Below are positions 24,946 to 33,298 of a stretch of 33,360 nucleotides of DNA, in pieces. Source of the stretch: Gemmatimonadota bacterium (GTDB lineage Bacteria > Gemmatimonadota > Gemmatimonadetes > Longimicrobiales > RSA9); contig JADGQX010000018.1 in assembly GCA_017881445.1 (NCBI GenBank), positions 1 to 33,360 on the forward strand, written 5' to 3'. Numbering within the stretch: position 1 is the stretch's first letter; the number at the start of each line of letters is the position of its first letter. Position numbers and translations under genes: made by a program. The notes beneath the pieces were generated by a model. The model was not told the DNA's origin, ran no database searches, and saw only the letters and a program-made list of their open reading frames with translations.

Positions 24946-26028
24946 ATGACCAACGGTCTCGTCATCCCTCCGCAGGGTGGGCTCGACTTCGCCAGTATCG
25001 GCGCGCTCGTCCACCGCCTCGACCCCGGCATCGTGCCCTTCCGCAAGGCCACGCACTGCCAGATCCACGTCAGCGGCGGCGAGTTCAACGTCGCGGCCAA
25101 CCTGGCCGACTGCTTCCGCATGAACACGGCGATCGTCACCGCCATGGTGGACTATCCCATCGGCGACCTCATCGCCGAGCGCGTCCGTGCCATGGGCGTG
25201 CGCCCCTTCTACAAGCGCTTCCAGCACAACGGCGTGAACGGCCCCAACATGGCCACCGTCTACAGCGACCGCGGCTTCGGCGCCCGCGCTCCCGTCGTCT
25301 TCTACAACCGCTGCAACGAGGCCGGCGCCCTGCTCGAGCCGGGCGACTTCGATTGGGGCGACATCTTCGGCGGCGGCATCCGCTGGTTCCACAGCGGCGG
25401 CATATTCGCCTCCCTCTCCGAAACCACCGGCGAGCTCATCATCGAGGGCATGAAAGCCGCCCGCGCCGCCGGCGCCATCACCAGCTTCGACCTCAACTTC
25501 CGCGAGAAGCTCTGGGCCATCTGGGGCGGCCAGCAGAAGGCCGTCCAGATCGTCCGCCGCATCGTCGAGAACGTGGACGTCCTCATCGGCAACGAGGAGG
25601 ACCTGCAGAAGGGCCTCGGCATTCCCGGCCCCGAAGTCGCCGCGAAGTCCTGGCTCGATCCCAGCGTCTTCTTCGGCATGATCGACCAGGTCGTGGCCAG
25701 GCACCCCAACGTGAAGGCGGTTGCGACCACGCTGCGCGAGGTCCACTCCACCTCCCGCCACAGCTGGAGCGCCGTCGCCTGGGTCGACGGCAGGACCTAC
25801 CAGGCGCCCACCGCCGAGCTCGATGTCATCGACCGCGTCGGAGGAGGCGACGGCTTCGCCTCCGGCTTCATCTACGGCCTCCTCACCGGCGAGACCGCCG
25901 AGCAGGCCGTCCGCCTCGGCTGGGCCCACGGCGCACTCCTCACCACCTTCCCCGGCGACACCTCCATGGCCACCGTGGAACAGGTGCGCGCCTTCGCCAC
26001 CGGCGGCTCCGCCCGTATCCAGCGCTGA
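24946..26028 (+). CDS. PfkB-family sugar kinase, KDG-kinase-like, substrate unassigned
   Basis: 360 aa. PfkB signatures: SGGEFNVAANLADC near residue 43 and DRVGGGDGFASGFIYG with catalytic D302. It resembles the KdgK at 13477-14526 in layout, including NFREKLWAIWGG versus [12 protein letters not shown] and VLIGNEEDLQKGLGI, so both belong to one subfamily, but the substrate loop differs (RAPVVFYNR versus RASKVTYDR) and the N-terminus is about 30 residues longer. Since a dedicated KDG kinase is already present, a different acid sugar is likely; gluconate would connect the LarA homologue to Gnd. Last gene of its operon, ending in a strong hairpin that overlaps the stop codon. Confidence 0.85.
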   Translation: MTNGLVIPPQGGLDFASIGALVHRLDPGIVPFRKATHCQIHVSGGEFNVAANLADCFRMNTAIVTAMVDYPIGDLIAERVRAMGVRPFYKRFQHNGVNGPNMATVYSDRGFGARAPVVFYNRCNEAGALLEPGDFDWGDIFGGGIRWFHSGGIFASLSETTGELIIEGMKAARAAGAITSFDLNFREKLWAIWGGQQKAVQIVRRIVENVDVLIGNEEDLQKGLGIPGPEVAAKSWLDPSVFFGMIDQVVARHPNVKAVATTLREVHSTSRHSWSAVAWVDGRTYQAPTAELDVIDRVGGGDGFASGFIYGLLTGETAEQAVRLGWAHGALLTTFPGDTSMATVEQVRAFATGGSARIQR

Positions 26029-26052
26029 AACCTCCGCGCCCGCGGAGGTTTC
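26027..26052 (+). terminator. Perfect 12-bp stem hairpin at the end of the uxaE-kinase operon
   Basis: GAAACCTCCGCG, a two-base centre, then CGCGGAGGTTTC. The stem begins inside the kinase stop codon. No T-run follows, so it is an intrinsic-like terminator without U-tract or a 3'-end stabilising hairpin. Confidence 0.75.
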
Positions 26053-26357
26053 ACTCGCGCTCGCCCTCGACCGCGCCGGACAGTCTCCGGCGCCCCGCCT
26101 TCGTTCCCGGGCGTCCGTACCGTGCCGGGCAACTGATGAGCGCGAGCACGTCCGTTCACGGCGCTTCGCGGGTGTCCCTCAGAATGCCTCCTCCCGCCCT
26201 CATTTCTCCCCGATTTTGTACGTTGGCCGAACATTCAAGTGATTGGCGGATGGGAACTTGATCCGGGGCGCCGACGGTATGATCCTTGAAAAACGCGTGC
26301 ACGGGCGCGGCCCGAGCAGGGCAGGGAACGGGTTGTCGCGGGAGCGGGAGGCGGACG
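26053..26357. other. Gene-free stretch before the TonB-plug gene
   Basis: About 305 bp without a supported gene. It contains CCGGA-CAGTC-TCCGG, a small hairpin, near 26078-26092, and an A/T-richer patch (GATTTTGTACG...GAACATTCAAGTG, 26213-26241) that is the likely promoter area for the plug lipoprotein gene. No clear -35/-10 pair is assigned. Confidence 0.4.
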
Positions 26358-26831
26358 ATGCCGAGTTACGAGGGTGGGGTCAGGGCGGGGTCGATCGTGT
26401 TGCTGGGGCTGGGGCTGGCGCTGGCGGGCTGCTGGAACGGGCCGGCGGAGTCGCCCGTGCCGGAGGGGGCGGCGCATCCCTCCAGGACGGGGGGCACGAC
26501 CAGCGCGGGGTACGGCGTCGTCGCTGACACGATGGACTGGAAGGACATGACGCCGGCCACGGTGCAGGACCTGCTGGTGGCGCGGTTCCCGGGCGTGGAG
26601 GTCATCGGCGCCGGGGCCGGGGCGTCGGTGCGGGTGCGGGGCTCGACGTCGCTCGTGGGCAACAACGAGCCGCTCTACGTCGTGGACGGCATGCCGGTGA
26701 GCGGCGTCTACGGCATCAATCCGCGGGATGTGGCGCGCATCGAGGTGCTGAAGGACGCGGGCTCGACGGCGGCCTACGGCATCCGTGGCGCCAACGGCGT
26801 GATCCTGATCACGACCAAGCGCGCCCCCTGA
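26358..26831 (+). CDS. Small lipoprotein consisting of an isolated TonB-receptor plug domain
   Basis: 157 aa. The ATG at 26358 has GGGAGG six bases upstream. The signal ends in a lipobox, LALAGC, so the mature protein starts at a lipidated Cys. The rest is one plug domain of SusC type: DLLVARFPGVEV, VRVRGSTSLVGNNEPLYVVDG, then IEVLKDAGSTAAYGIRGANGVILITTK. No beta-barrel follows. Standalone plugs are seen in Bacteroidota and Gemmatimonadota relatives, but their role is unknown to me; it might bind or gate a barrel receptor encoded elsewhere. Convergent with GH88, sharing a terminator-like hairpin. Confidence 0.85.
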   Translation: MPSYEGGVRAGSIVLLGLGLALAGCWNGPAESPVPEGAAHPSRTGGTTSAGYGVVADTMDWKDMTPATVQDLLVARFPGVEVIGAGAGASVRVRGSTSLVGNNEPLYVVDGMPVSGVYGINPRDVARIEVLKDAGSTAAYGIRGANGVILITTKRAP

Positions 26832-26860
26832 GGCGGATTTCCGCCCGCCCTCAGGGCGCG
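26821..26860. terminator. Bidirectional hairpin between convergent plug and GH88 genes
   Basis: CCCTGAGG (26826-26833) pairs with CCTCAGGG (26849-26856), with GCGC flanks and an inner CGG-ATTT-CCG. Both stop codons lie in the structure. No T-run on either side. Confidence 0.6.
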
Positions 26861-28155
26861 ACCCCGAGGAGCGTGCGCGGGCGCAGGCCGCGCAGCTCGA
26901 GGTAGCGCATCAGCGCCTCGACGAAGTAGTAGTCGGCGTAAACGATGGACACGTCCACCTCGCTGCCGGCCGGCCGGTGTCCTGTGACGTGCAGCAGCAG
27001 CGCCTCGCTCCCGACGGGGGCGAAGTACGCGGGCGAGACGAGGGTCGTGAGGGTGCGCTCGGCGGCGGCGCGGTAGCCGGCGCCGGCGGCACCGGGCACG
27101 CGGGCTGACAGCTCGAGCAGCCCGGATGTCGCGATGGCCGCCGCCGACGCGTCGCGCAGCGCGGGCCCGCCCGGGCAGCCCGGCCCCTGGAAATCCCAGC
27201 AGGGCACTCCGTCCGGCGGCAGGTGCGCCACGAAATAGTCGGCGATCAGGCGCGCGCCCGACCGTAGCGGGGCGCTGGCCGGCGTTTCCCGCGCGGCCAT
27301 GGTGAAGCCGTACAGCAGCCAGGCCTCTCCCCGCGACCACGTGCTCGAGTCGGCGTAGCCCTGGACCGTGAAGCGCTCCAGCGCCAGACCCGTGGCCGTG
27401 TCGAACGACACCACGTGGAACGAGCCGCCATCCGGTCGCACGTGGTTGGCCAGCGTCGTGGCCGCGTGTCGCCGGGCCATGCCCGCCCACGACGCGGGGC
27501 CGCCGGGGCGGGCCCCCCAGAAGAGCAGCTCCAGGTTCATCATGTTGTCCGCGATGACCGGGAACGGCCGGCTCGGCCCCATCCCGTTCCAGGAGCGAGT
27601 GGCGCCGATCTTCCCGTTGAACCGCTCCGCCAGCCGTCGCGCCGCCTCCAGCGCCGTCGCGCGGTAGCGTTCCTCGCCCGTCAGCCGGTACGCCTTCGCG
27701 TTCGTGTTGAAGAACTGGAAGCCGAGGTCGTGGGAAACGGGCGTGCGGAAGATCGCCGGCAGCGGCGCCGTCCAGCGCTCGGCCTGCGCGCGCAGCGCCG
27801 CGCTCCCCGTCTGCTCGTACAGCGACCAGAGCGTCCCGGCGAAGAAGCCGCTGGTCCACTCGCTCACGTCCGTCGTGGTCCAGGGGCCGGCCGCCTTGCT
27901 CGAGCGCGGGAATCCGAGCGCCGGGTCCAGCCTCTGCGCCGCCCGCAGGTAGCGGGCGCCGGCGCTGTCGAGCGCGGCCAGCGCCAGCGTGTCCAGCTGT
28001 GTCACGGGCACGCCCGTGTGGGCCGCGGGCACGGGCGCCCGCGACGGCCCCCGCCCGGCCCCGGCGCAGGCCGCCAGCGCGAACGCGCCCGCGAGCGCCA
28101 GCGCCCGCGTGCTCGAATGCTCCAATCTGCTATGGCTTCCGCACATGCCCGTCAT
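26851..28155 (-). CDS. GH88 unsaturated glucuronyl/galacturonyl hydrolase (lipoprotein)
   Basis: Removes 4,5-unsaturated uronic acid from lyase products, giving DKI for KduI. GH88 landmarks: GFFAGTLWSLYEQTG, SHDLGFQFFNTNAKAYRLTG with the first active-site Asp, IADNMMNLELLFWGA with the second, and GYADSSTWSRGEAWLLYGF. 434 aa from the ATG giving MTGMCGSHS; an ATG three codons later is equally possible. The signal has the lipobox LAAC. Its start lies only 12 bp from the divergent Uma2 gene, leaving no room for separate promoters outside the coding regions. GH105 at 5901-7085 is a different family, so the locus has two unsaturated-uronyl hydrolases. Confidence 0.9.
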   Translation of the reverse strand: MTGMCGSHSRLEHSSTRALALAGAFALAACAGAGRGPSRAPVPAAHTGVPVTQLDTLALAALDSAGARYLRAAQRLDPALGFPRSSKAAGPWTTTDVSEWTSGFFAGTLWSLYEQTGSAALRAQAERWTAPLPAIFRTPVSHDLGFQFFNTNAKAYRLTGEERYRATALEAARRLAERFNGKIGATRSWNGMGPSRPFPVIADNMMNLELLFWGARPGGPASWAGMARRHAATTLANHVRPDGGSFHVVSFDTATGLALERFTVQGYADSSTWSRGEAWLLYGFTMAARETPASAPLRSGARLIADYFVAHLPPDGVPCWDFQGPGCPGGPALRDASAAAIATSGLLELSARVPGAAGAGYRAAAERTLTTLVSPAYFAPVGSEALLLHVTGHRPAGSEVDVSIVYADYYFVEALMRYLELRGLRPRTLLGVAP

Positions 28156-28167
28156 TATCGTGGTCCC

Positions 28168-28725
28168 ATGGCGCACCGTGATCCCGTGGCTCCGCTGCTG
28201 TCGGTCGAGGCGTACGCGCGCCTCCCCGACGATCCCCGCTGGCGCGACGAGCTGTCGCGTGGCAGGCTCGTGCGCGAACCCGGCCCGGGGCACGAGCATG
28301 GCCGCATACAGGTGCGGCTCGGCGGCCGGCTCGAACGCTTCGTCGCGGAGCAGCAGCTCGGCTATGTCACCGTCGAGAGCGGCTTCGTCCTGGAGCGCGA
28401 CCCCGACACCGTGCGCGGTCCCGATGTGGCCTTCGTCGCCCGCGAGCGTTACGGCGACCGGCTCCCCACCCGCTGGCCCGAGTTCGCCCCCGACCTCGCG
28501 GTCGAGATCCTCTCGCCCTCCGACCGGCTCTCGCGCATGGTCGAGAAGGTGGCGCAGTACCTGGGAGCCGGCACGCGCCTGGTCTGGCTCATCGATCCCG
28601 CCGAGCGCATCGCTGTAATCTACCGCTCCGCGACGGCCGTGCGCGTGCTGCGCGAGGACGAGGAGCTGGAAGGCGAGGACGTCGTTCCCGGCTTCCGCTG
28701 CCCACTGGCCGAGCTGCTGGACTGA
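28168..28725 (+). CDS. Uma2-family (DUF820) PD-(D/E)XK nuclease-like protein
   Basis: 185 aa with the Uma2 pattern: LSVEAYARLPDDP start, GPDVAFV carrying the Asp, LAVEILSPSD carrying the Glu, then EKVAQYLGAGTRLVWLIDP. The family has a restriction-endonuclease-like fold and is abundant in cyanobacteria and many soil bacteria; the function is unknown, possibly linked to mobile DNA. The ATG giving MAHRDPVAP is chosen over an upstream in-frame ATG that would run into the GH88 start. It is the only gene here not tied to pectin and its end abuts the truncated GH2 gene, which suggests insertion. Confidence 0.85.
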   Translation: MAHRDPVAPLLSVEAYARLPDDPRWRDELSRGRLVREPGPGHEHGRIQVRLGGRLERFVAEQQLGYVTVESGFVLERDPDTVRGPDVAFVARERYGDRLPTRWPEFAPDLAVEILSPSDRLSRMVEKVAQYLGAGTRLVWLIDPAERIAVIYRSATAVRVLREDEELEGEDVVPGFRCPLAELLD

Positions 28726-30191
28726 GGGTGGCCGGCCGTCTCCGGCCGCTCGACGGCATCGCCGCGCCAGCCGGACCCGAGGGTCTCCTCGACGACGTCC
28801 ACGATGCCGGCGGCGCCGGCGTAGCCCCGGAAGACCGTGAGCCGGCCCGGGTCCAGGGCGTGCGCCAGGGCGCTCAGTGACCGGATGAAGGCGTTCAGGC
28901 GTACCGTGTCGTCGCCGCCCGGCCGGTCCGGCTGCCGGTCCACTTCGTCGCCCAGAGACCAGGCGATGATGCTGGGGTGATTGAAGTTCTGGCGGATCTG
29001 CTCCTCCAGCAGGCGCCGGGTGTTGGCCTGCCACCCGTCGTCGCCCACGCCGCCCCGGCACCAGGGCAGCCCGTCCCAGAGCAGCAGTCCCAACTCGTCC
29101 GCGGCGCGGTAGACCGTGGGCGGGTGCGGGTGGTGTGCCAGCCGGACGAAGTTGTTGCCCGCGGCGCTGATCGCCGCCAGCGCCTGCCGTCGCGCCGCGT
29201 CCCCCGCCGCGCCCGGCCGGCCGTCCTCCCGCCAGCGGGTGCCCCGGATCGCCAGCGGCTCGCCGTTCAGGAAGAACGCGCCGCCGGCCCTGAGCTGGTA
29301 CCAGCGGAAGCCGAAGCGGTCGCTCATCTCGTCCACGCGCTTCCCGTCCGCCAGCAGCCGCACGCGCGCCGTGTACAGCGCGGGCGACGCCGTGGACCAC
29401 AGCTTCGGCGCCTTCACCGGCGGCATCTCGATGGTGACCGTGCGCGTTCCGCCGGGGGTCGACGCCGCCTGCGTCCTGCGGGCGACGATGGCGCCGCCGG
29501 GCGCCACGATCGTGGCTTCCACCGCGTAGTCCGCCGGCGCCCCGGCTGCCACCAGCTCGACCGCGAGAACCGCCCGGGCGCTGGGGGCGGTCACGTCCGG
29601 CGTCAGGATGCGCAGCGCGGTCAGCCGCGTGGCCGGCACCACGTTCAGCACCACGTCCCGCGTGATGCCGCCGGCCGGGGCGAAGCAGGCCGCGGGCGAG
29701 GGAATGAGCTGGGGGGCGGGGCCGTTGTCCACGCGCACGTCCAGGCGGTTCGTGCCGCCCGGTCGCAGCAGCGGCGTCAGCTCCACGTCGAATTCGATGC
29801 CACCGCCCTCGTGGCCGCCCGCCCGCACGCCGTTGACGTAGACGTCCGTGACGAGGTTCGCGCCCTCGAAGTGCAGCAGGTAGCTGGCCCCCGCCGTGTC
29901 GCCCACCGTGACGTCGCTGCGATACCAGCCCGCGTCCCGCCGCTGGGCGCCGGCGGCGGCGCCCTCGGAGTTCCAGCCGTGGGGCAGGTCCACCCCCGTC
30001 CAGGCGCCCGCGGGATAGGTGGCCAGCGCCGCCGGCTCGCGCGCCTTCGCCTGCAGGTAGAGCCAGCCGCGGTCCAGGTCGTAGCTCGCCCGCCCGCCGC
30101 CCGGCGCCCGGGCGTACACCGGCGCCTGGGCGCGGAGCCCGCCCGCCGCCAACAGAAGGCCCCCGGCCAGCGCAGCGATGCGACTGCTCAT
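28620..30191 (-). CDS. GH2-family glycosidase, C-terminally truncated (probable pseudogene)
   Basis: The frame opens with a signal peptide (ending near LRAQ) and reads as a GH2 sugar-binding domain (DVYVNGVRAGGHEGG, FDVELTPLL), an immunoglobulin-like domain, and the start of the catalytic barrel up to IIAWSLGDE. There the acid/base Glu is E416, but the preceding invariant Asn of GH2 is D415. The barrel stops soon after: the nucleophile Glu half is absent, and the last 35 codons run antisense to the Uma2 gene as Ser/Arg-rich sequence. Family members are usually 800 aa or more; this frame is 523. Substrate of the ancestor (beta-galactoside or beta-glucuronide from pectin side chains) is unknown. 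Confidence 0.7.
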   Translation of the reverse strand: MSSRIAALAGGLLLAAGGLRAQAPVYARAPGGGRASYDLDRGWLYLQAKAREPAALATYPAGAWTGVDLPHGWNSEGAAAGAQRRDAGWYRSDVTVGDTAGASYLLHFEGANLVTDVYVNGVRAGGHEGGGIEFDVELTPLLRPGGTNRLDVRVDNGPAPQLIPSPAACFAPAGGITRDVVLNVVPATRLTALRILTPDVTAPSARAVLAVELVAAGAPADYAVEATIVAPGGAIVARRTQAASTPGGTRTVTIEMPPVKAPKLWSTASPALYTARVRLLADGKRVDEMSDRFGFRWYQLRAGGAFFLNGEPLAIRGTRWREDGRPGAAGDAARRQALAAISAAGNNFVRLAHHPHPPTVYRAADELGLLLWDGLPWCRGGVGDDGWQANTRRLLEEQIRQNFNHPSIIAWSLGDEVDRQPDRPGGDDTVRLNAFIRSLSALAHALDPGRLTVFRGYAGAAGIVDVVEETLGSGWRGDAVERPETAGHPQSSSSASGQRKPGTTSSPSSSSSSRSTRTAVAER

Positions 30192-30457
30192 GCTTCTTCG
30201 CTCCGGTGTCGAGATCCCCGCAAGGGGCGGTCTAATGATGGGGACTGGCTCACGTCGGGGCGATGGGGAGATCGGGGGATGGGGAGATGGGGCGACCCGG
30301 CGTCCCCTCGCGCCATCCGGACCCGAGGCGGCGTCGCCGGCGCGGTAATCGCGGGCGCCTTACCGACCGGTCCCCCGATCCCCCCATCGCCCCATCCCCC
30401 CATCGGCGGGCGCCCGGAAGTCCGAGGCCTGCGGACGCTGGAGGACGCCCGCGGACG
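30192..30457. repeat. Foldback element with GATGGGGAG / CCCCATC arms
   Basis: This 266-bp gap holds a G-rich left arm (about 30254-30296, units GATGGGG spaced by AG or CG) and a C-rich inverted right arm (about 30369-30406, units CCCCATCG/CCCCATCC). The arms can pair imperfectly, and each alone has at least four runs of four or more G/C, so either a long hairpin or quadruplex is possible. It lies between the GH2 gene start and the ROK regulator 2 stop. No coding sequence is supported there. Confidence 0.8.
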
Positions 30458-31678
30458 CTACGCCACCTGGGGCGCGGCGAAGATCGGCGCCGCCACCAGC
30501 GCGATGGCGCCGCGCAGCCGCGGATTGGGCGAGACGGGCTGCGGCAGCAGGGGGGTGGCGGCAGCCATCGCCGTGAGGGCGCGCCGGCCGACCTCCTCCC
30601 GCAGCAGCGGCTCGATGATGTCCCAGGCGGCCGTGATCTCGCCGCCCACGTAGATGCGTGCCGGGTTCAGGGCGCTCACGATCATGGAGACCCCCAGCCC
30701 CAGCCAGCGCCCGGTCTCCGTGATCGCCGCCAGCGCCTTCGCGTCGCCGGTGCGGGCGCGGTTGATCAGGTCGCCCACGGTCAGTCCCGCGTCGATCAGC
30801 CGCTGTCGCGTGGCGGGCGCGGCCAGCTCCAGCCCCAGGTAGCGGGCCAGCGTCGCCAGGTTCGAGGTGTGCGCCTCCAGGCAGCCCCGCGCCCCGCACA
30901 GGCAGCGGGGGCCATCCGGCATCAGCGGGATGTGACCGAACTCGCCCGCCGTGTTGCTGTGCCCACGCACGATCTGGCCGTTCACCACCACCCCCGCCCC
31001 CACGCCGTCGAATACGGTCAGGTACACGAAGTCGCCGCTGGCTTCCTCCGCCCGCTTGCCCAGCCACATCTGCGCCAGGGCGCAGGCGATCGGGCCGTTC
31101 TCGATCTGCACCGGCAGCCCCGTCGCCTCCGCCAGCGGCCGCCGGACCTCCACGTCCCGCCAGCCCAGCTGCGGCGAGTTCAGCAGCCGCCCCGTCGCGT
31201 GATCCACCATCCCCGGGATCACCAGGCCGATCCCCTCGCAGCGCGACTTCATTCCGTGCGCGTCCAGAACCCGCCGGATGCGCGAGGCCAGCTCCGACAC
31301 CAGCGCCGCCGGCTGCAGCGGCGTCGTGAAGGTCTCCAGCGCCATCTGCGTTCCCGCGATGTCGCTCAGCGCCAGCGAGGTCCGGCTCAGCCGCACGTCC
31401 ACCGCCACCACCAGGCGGTCCCGCACCCGCACCCAGAGCATCTTCGGGCGCCGGCCCCGCGGCACGTCCACCGTCTGCCCCTCGTACAGCAGACCGTCGC
31501 CCAGCAGCTCCGTGATCAGCGACGTGACCATGCCCCGCCCGATCTCCATGCGGCGCGCCAGGTCCGCCCGCGAGATCGGCTGGTGCTCCCGCACCAGGTT
31601 CAGCGCGATCTGGCGATTCACGTCCCGGGGAGTGGACCGCGTCGCCAGCTTGAAATTGAGCGTATCGATCTTGCGCAT
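30458..31678 (-). CDS. ROK-family transcriptional regulator 2
   Basis: 406-aa paralogue of ROK regulator 1 with the same architecture: helix-turn-helix (ISRADLARRMEIGRGMVTSL) and ROK domain with CLCGARGCLE. The ATG giving MRKIDTLNF is chosen; the frame is open 39 codons further up, but that part lies in the divergent promoter region. The recognition helices of the two paralogues are almost the same, so they probably read similar operators. Divergent from the ExuT-like transporter gene, which it likely represses, in parallel to regulator 1 and uxaC. A site resembling the candidate operator, GTTTGGCGAACAAA, lies at 31704-31717. Confidence 0.9.
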   Translation of the reverse strand: MRKIDTLNFKLATRSTPRDVNRQIALNLVREHQPISRADLARRMEIGRGMVTSLITELLGDGLLYEGQTVDVPRGRRPKMLWVRVRDRLVVAVDVRLSRTSLALSDIAGTQMALETFTTPLQPAALVSELASRIRRVLDAHGMKSRCEGIGLVIPGMVDHATGRLLNSPQLGWRDVEVRRPLAEATGLPVQIENGPIACALAQMWLGKRAEEASGDFVYLTVFDGVGAGVVVNGQIVRGHSNTAGEFGHIPLMPDGPRCLCGARGCLEAHTSNLATLARYLGLELAAPATRQRLIDAGLTVGDLINRARTGDAKALAAITETGRWLGLGVSMIVSALNPARIYVGGEITAAWDIIEPLLREEVGRRALTAMAAATPLLPQPVSPNPRLRGAIALVAAPIFAAPQVA

Positions 31679-31832
31679 GGCACCGTCGCGGCGAGATATG
31701 TCGGTTTGGCGAACAAAAGTCGTCGTCTCGCGCCCCTGCCGCAAGGGTGTTGCTGCACTGCCGCTTGCGCACCCCGACCCGCGTTCGGCGGCCACCCTCT
31801 GCCGCCCCAGCCGGAAGCGCTGGAGCCAGCCG

Positions 31833-31878
31833 TTGCGGGCGGCCCGGGGTCGCGGTTAGACTGTGCGATATTGTTCGG
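31833..31878 (+). promoter_or_regulatory. Candidate promoter of the MFS transporter gene
   Basis: TTGCGG (31833-31838), 18 bases, then TAGACT (31857-31862) resemble a sigma-70 promoter. TTAGACTG-TG-CGAT-ATTG-TTCGG (31856-31878) is shared with the region just before uxaC, so it may include a common regulator site. Confidence 0.45.
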
Positions 31879-31933
31879 TTCCGGAGCAAAATCACGCCTG
31901 CCGGGTCACGATGCCGGGGAGTCCGGAGGGGCG

Positions 31934-33298
31934 ATGTCGCAGACGAGCGTGGAAACCCAGGGCGGGGCACCGGCAAACCCTGCGGCGCGCTCCGCGAGCG
32001 CGGGCGCAGCGGACTTCTCGCTGGAGGCGGCGCCCCGGTTCGGCTACCGCTGGACGATCTGCGCGCTGCTGTTCTTCGCGACCACGATCAACTACATCGA
32101 CCGGCAGGTCATCGGGATTCTGGGGCCCACGCTGCGGTTGGAGCTGGGGTGGAGCACGCAGCAGTTCGGCGACGTGGTGTCGTGGTTCCAGTTCGCGTAC
32201 GGCATTGGCTTCCTGGGCGTGGGCCGGCTGCTGGACCGCATCGGGGTGAAGAAAGGCTTCGCCCTGGCGATCGCCACCTGGAGCCTGGCTGCCATGAGCC
32301 ACGCCCTGGCCACGACCGCTGTGGGCTTCTCCCTGGCGCGGGCGGCGCTGGGACTGGGCGAATCGGCGAACTTCCCGGCTTCCATCAAGGCCGTGGCGGA
32401 GTGGTTCCCCAAGAAGGAGCGGGCCTTCGCCACCGGTATCTTCAACGCGGGCAGCAACGTGGGCGCGATCGTGGCGCCCATCGTGGTGCCCATCATCACG
32501 CTGACGCTAGGCTGGCGCTACGCCTTCCTCTTTACCGGCCTGCTGGTGGTGATCTGGCTGATCGCCTGGTGGCGGATCTACTACGAGCCGGAGCGCCACC
32601 CGCGCATCACGCCGGCCGAGCTGGCCTACATCCGCAGTGACAGGGACGCGGACTCGGACGCGGAGGACGCCAAGGCCATGGTGCCGTGGTACCGGCTGCT
32701 GGCGCACCGGCAGGCGTGGGGCTTCATCATCGCCAAGTCCATGACCGATCCCGTCTGGTGGTTCTACCTCTTCTGGCTGCCGACCTTCCTGGACGCCCGC
32801 TACGGCATCAAGCTGTCGCACCTGGCGGCGCCCCTCGTCGTCTGCTACGTGACCGCCGACGTCGGCAGCATCTTCGGTGGCTGGCTTTCCGGCGCCATCA
32901 TCAAGCGCGGCCACACGGTCAACTACGGGCGCAAGGCTGCCATGATCGTCGCCGCCCTGGCCATCGTCCCGACCATGCTGGCGCCCCGCTCCGGGACCAT
33001 GTGGGGCGCCGTCGCCATCGTCAGCGTCGCCCTGGCCGCGCACCAGTGGTGGAGCGCCAACGTCTTCACCTGCGCCAGCGACATGTTCCCCCGCAGGACC
33101 GTCGCCTCCATCGTCAGCATCGGCGGCTTCGGCGGCGCCATGGCCGGCATGGCCTTCCAGCGCATCGTCGGCCGCCAGCTCCAGGCCAGCGGCAACAACT
33201 ACACGCCCATCTTCCTCTATTGCGGCCTGGCCTACGTCTCTGCCTGGCTCATCCTGCAGGCGCTGGCTCCCCGGCTCGAGGCCGTCAAGCTCGACTGA
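31934..33298 (+). CDS. MFS hexuronate transporter, ExuT-like (anion:cation symporter family)
   Basis: 454 aa with a polar N-terminal tail of about 38 residues and 12 predicted membrane segments. The first helix FFATTINYIDRQVIG and the RALLGLGESANFPASIKAVAEWF-like region (here starting ARAALGLGE) are typical of ExuT-type galacturonate/glucuronate transporters. The ATG has GGAGGGG a few bases upstream. It would bring free uronates to UxaC. Divergent from ROK regulator 2. After the stop, 33299-33360 is only a GGCGCCGG-rich tail with no gene. Confidence 0.9.
   Translation: MSQTSVETQGGAPANPAARSASAGAADFSLEAAPRFGYRWTICALLFFATTINYIDRQVIGILGPTLRLELGWSTQQFGDVVSWFQFAYGIGFLGVGRLLDRIGVKKGFALAIATWSLAAMSHALATTAVGFSLARAALGLGESANFPASIKAVAEWFPKKERAFATGIFNAGSNVGAIVAPIVVPIITLTLGWRYAFLFTGLLVVIWLIAWWRIYYEPERHPRITPAELAYIRSDRDADSDAEDAKAMVPWYRLLAHRQAWGFIIAKSMTDPVWWFYLFWLPTFLDARYGIKLSHLAAPLVVCYVTADVGSIFGGWLSGAIIKRGHTVNYGRKAAMIVAALAIVPTMLAPRSGTMWGAVAIVSVALAAHQWWSANVFTCASDMFPRRTVASIVSIGGFGGAMAGMAFQRIVGRQLQASGNNYTPIFLYCGLAYVSAWLILQALAPRLEAVKLD

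Noticed and set aside
24946-26028. A duplicate KDG kinase with the same role as 13477-14526
   Set aside because: Substrate loop and N-terminus differ, and it sits in another operon with gnd and a LarA homologue; kept as unassigned, although redundancy is not excluded.
30263-31933. N-terminal extension of the MFS transporter frame over ROK regulator 2
   Set aside because: It is antisense to the ROK gene; the ATG at 31934 with GGAGGGG is the credible start.
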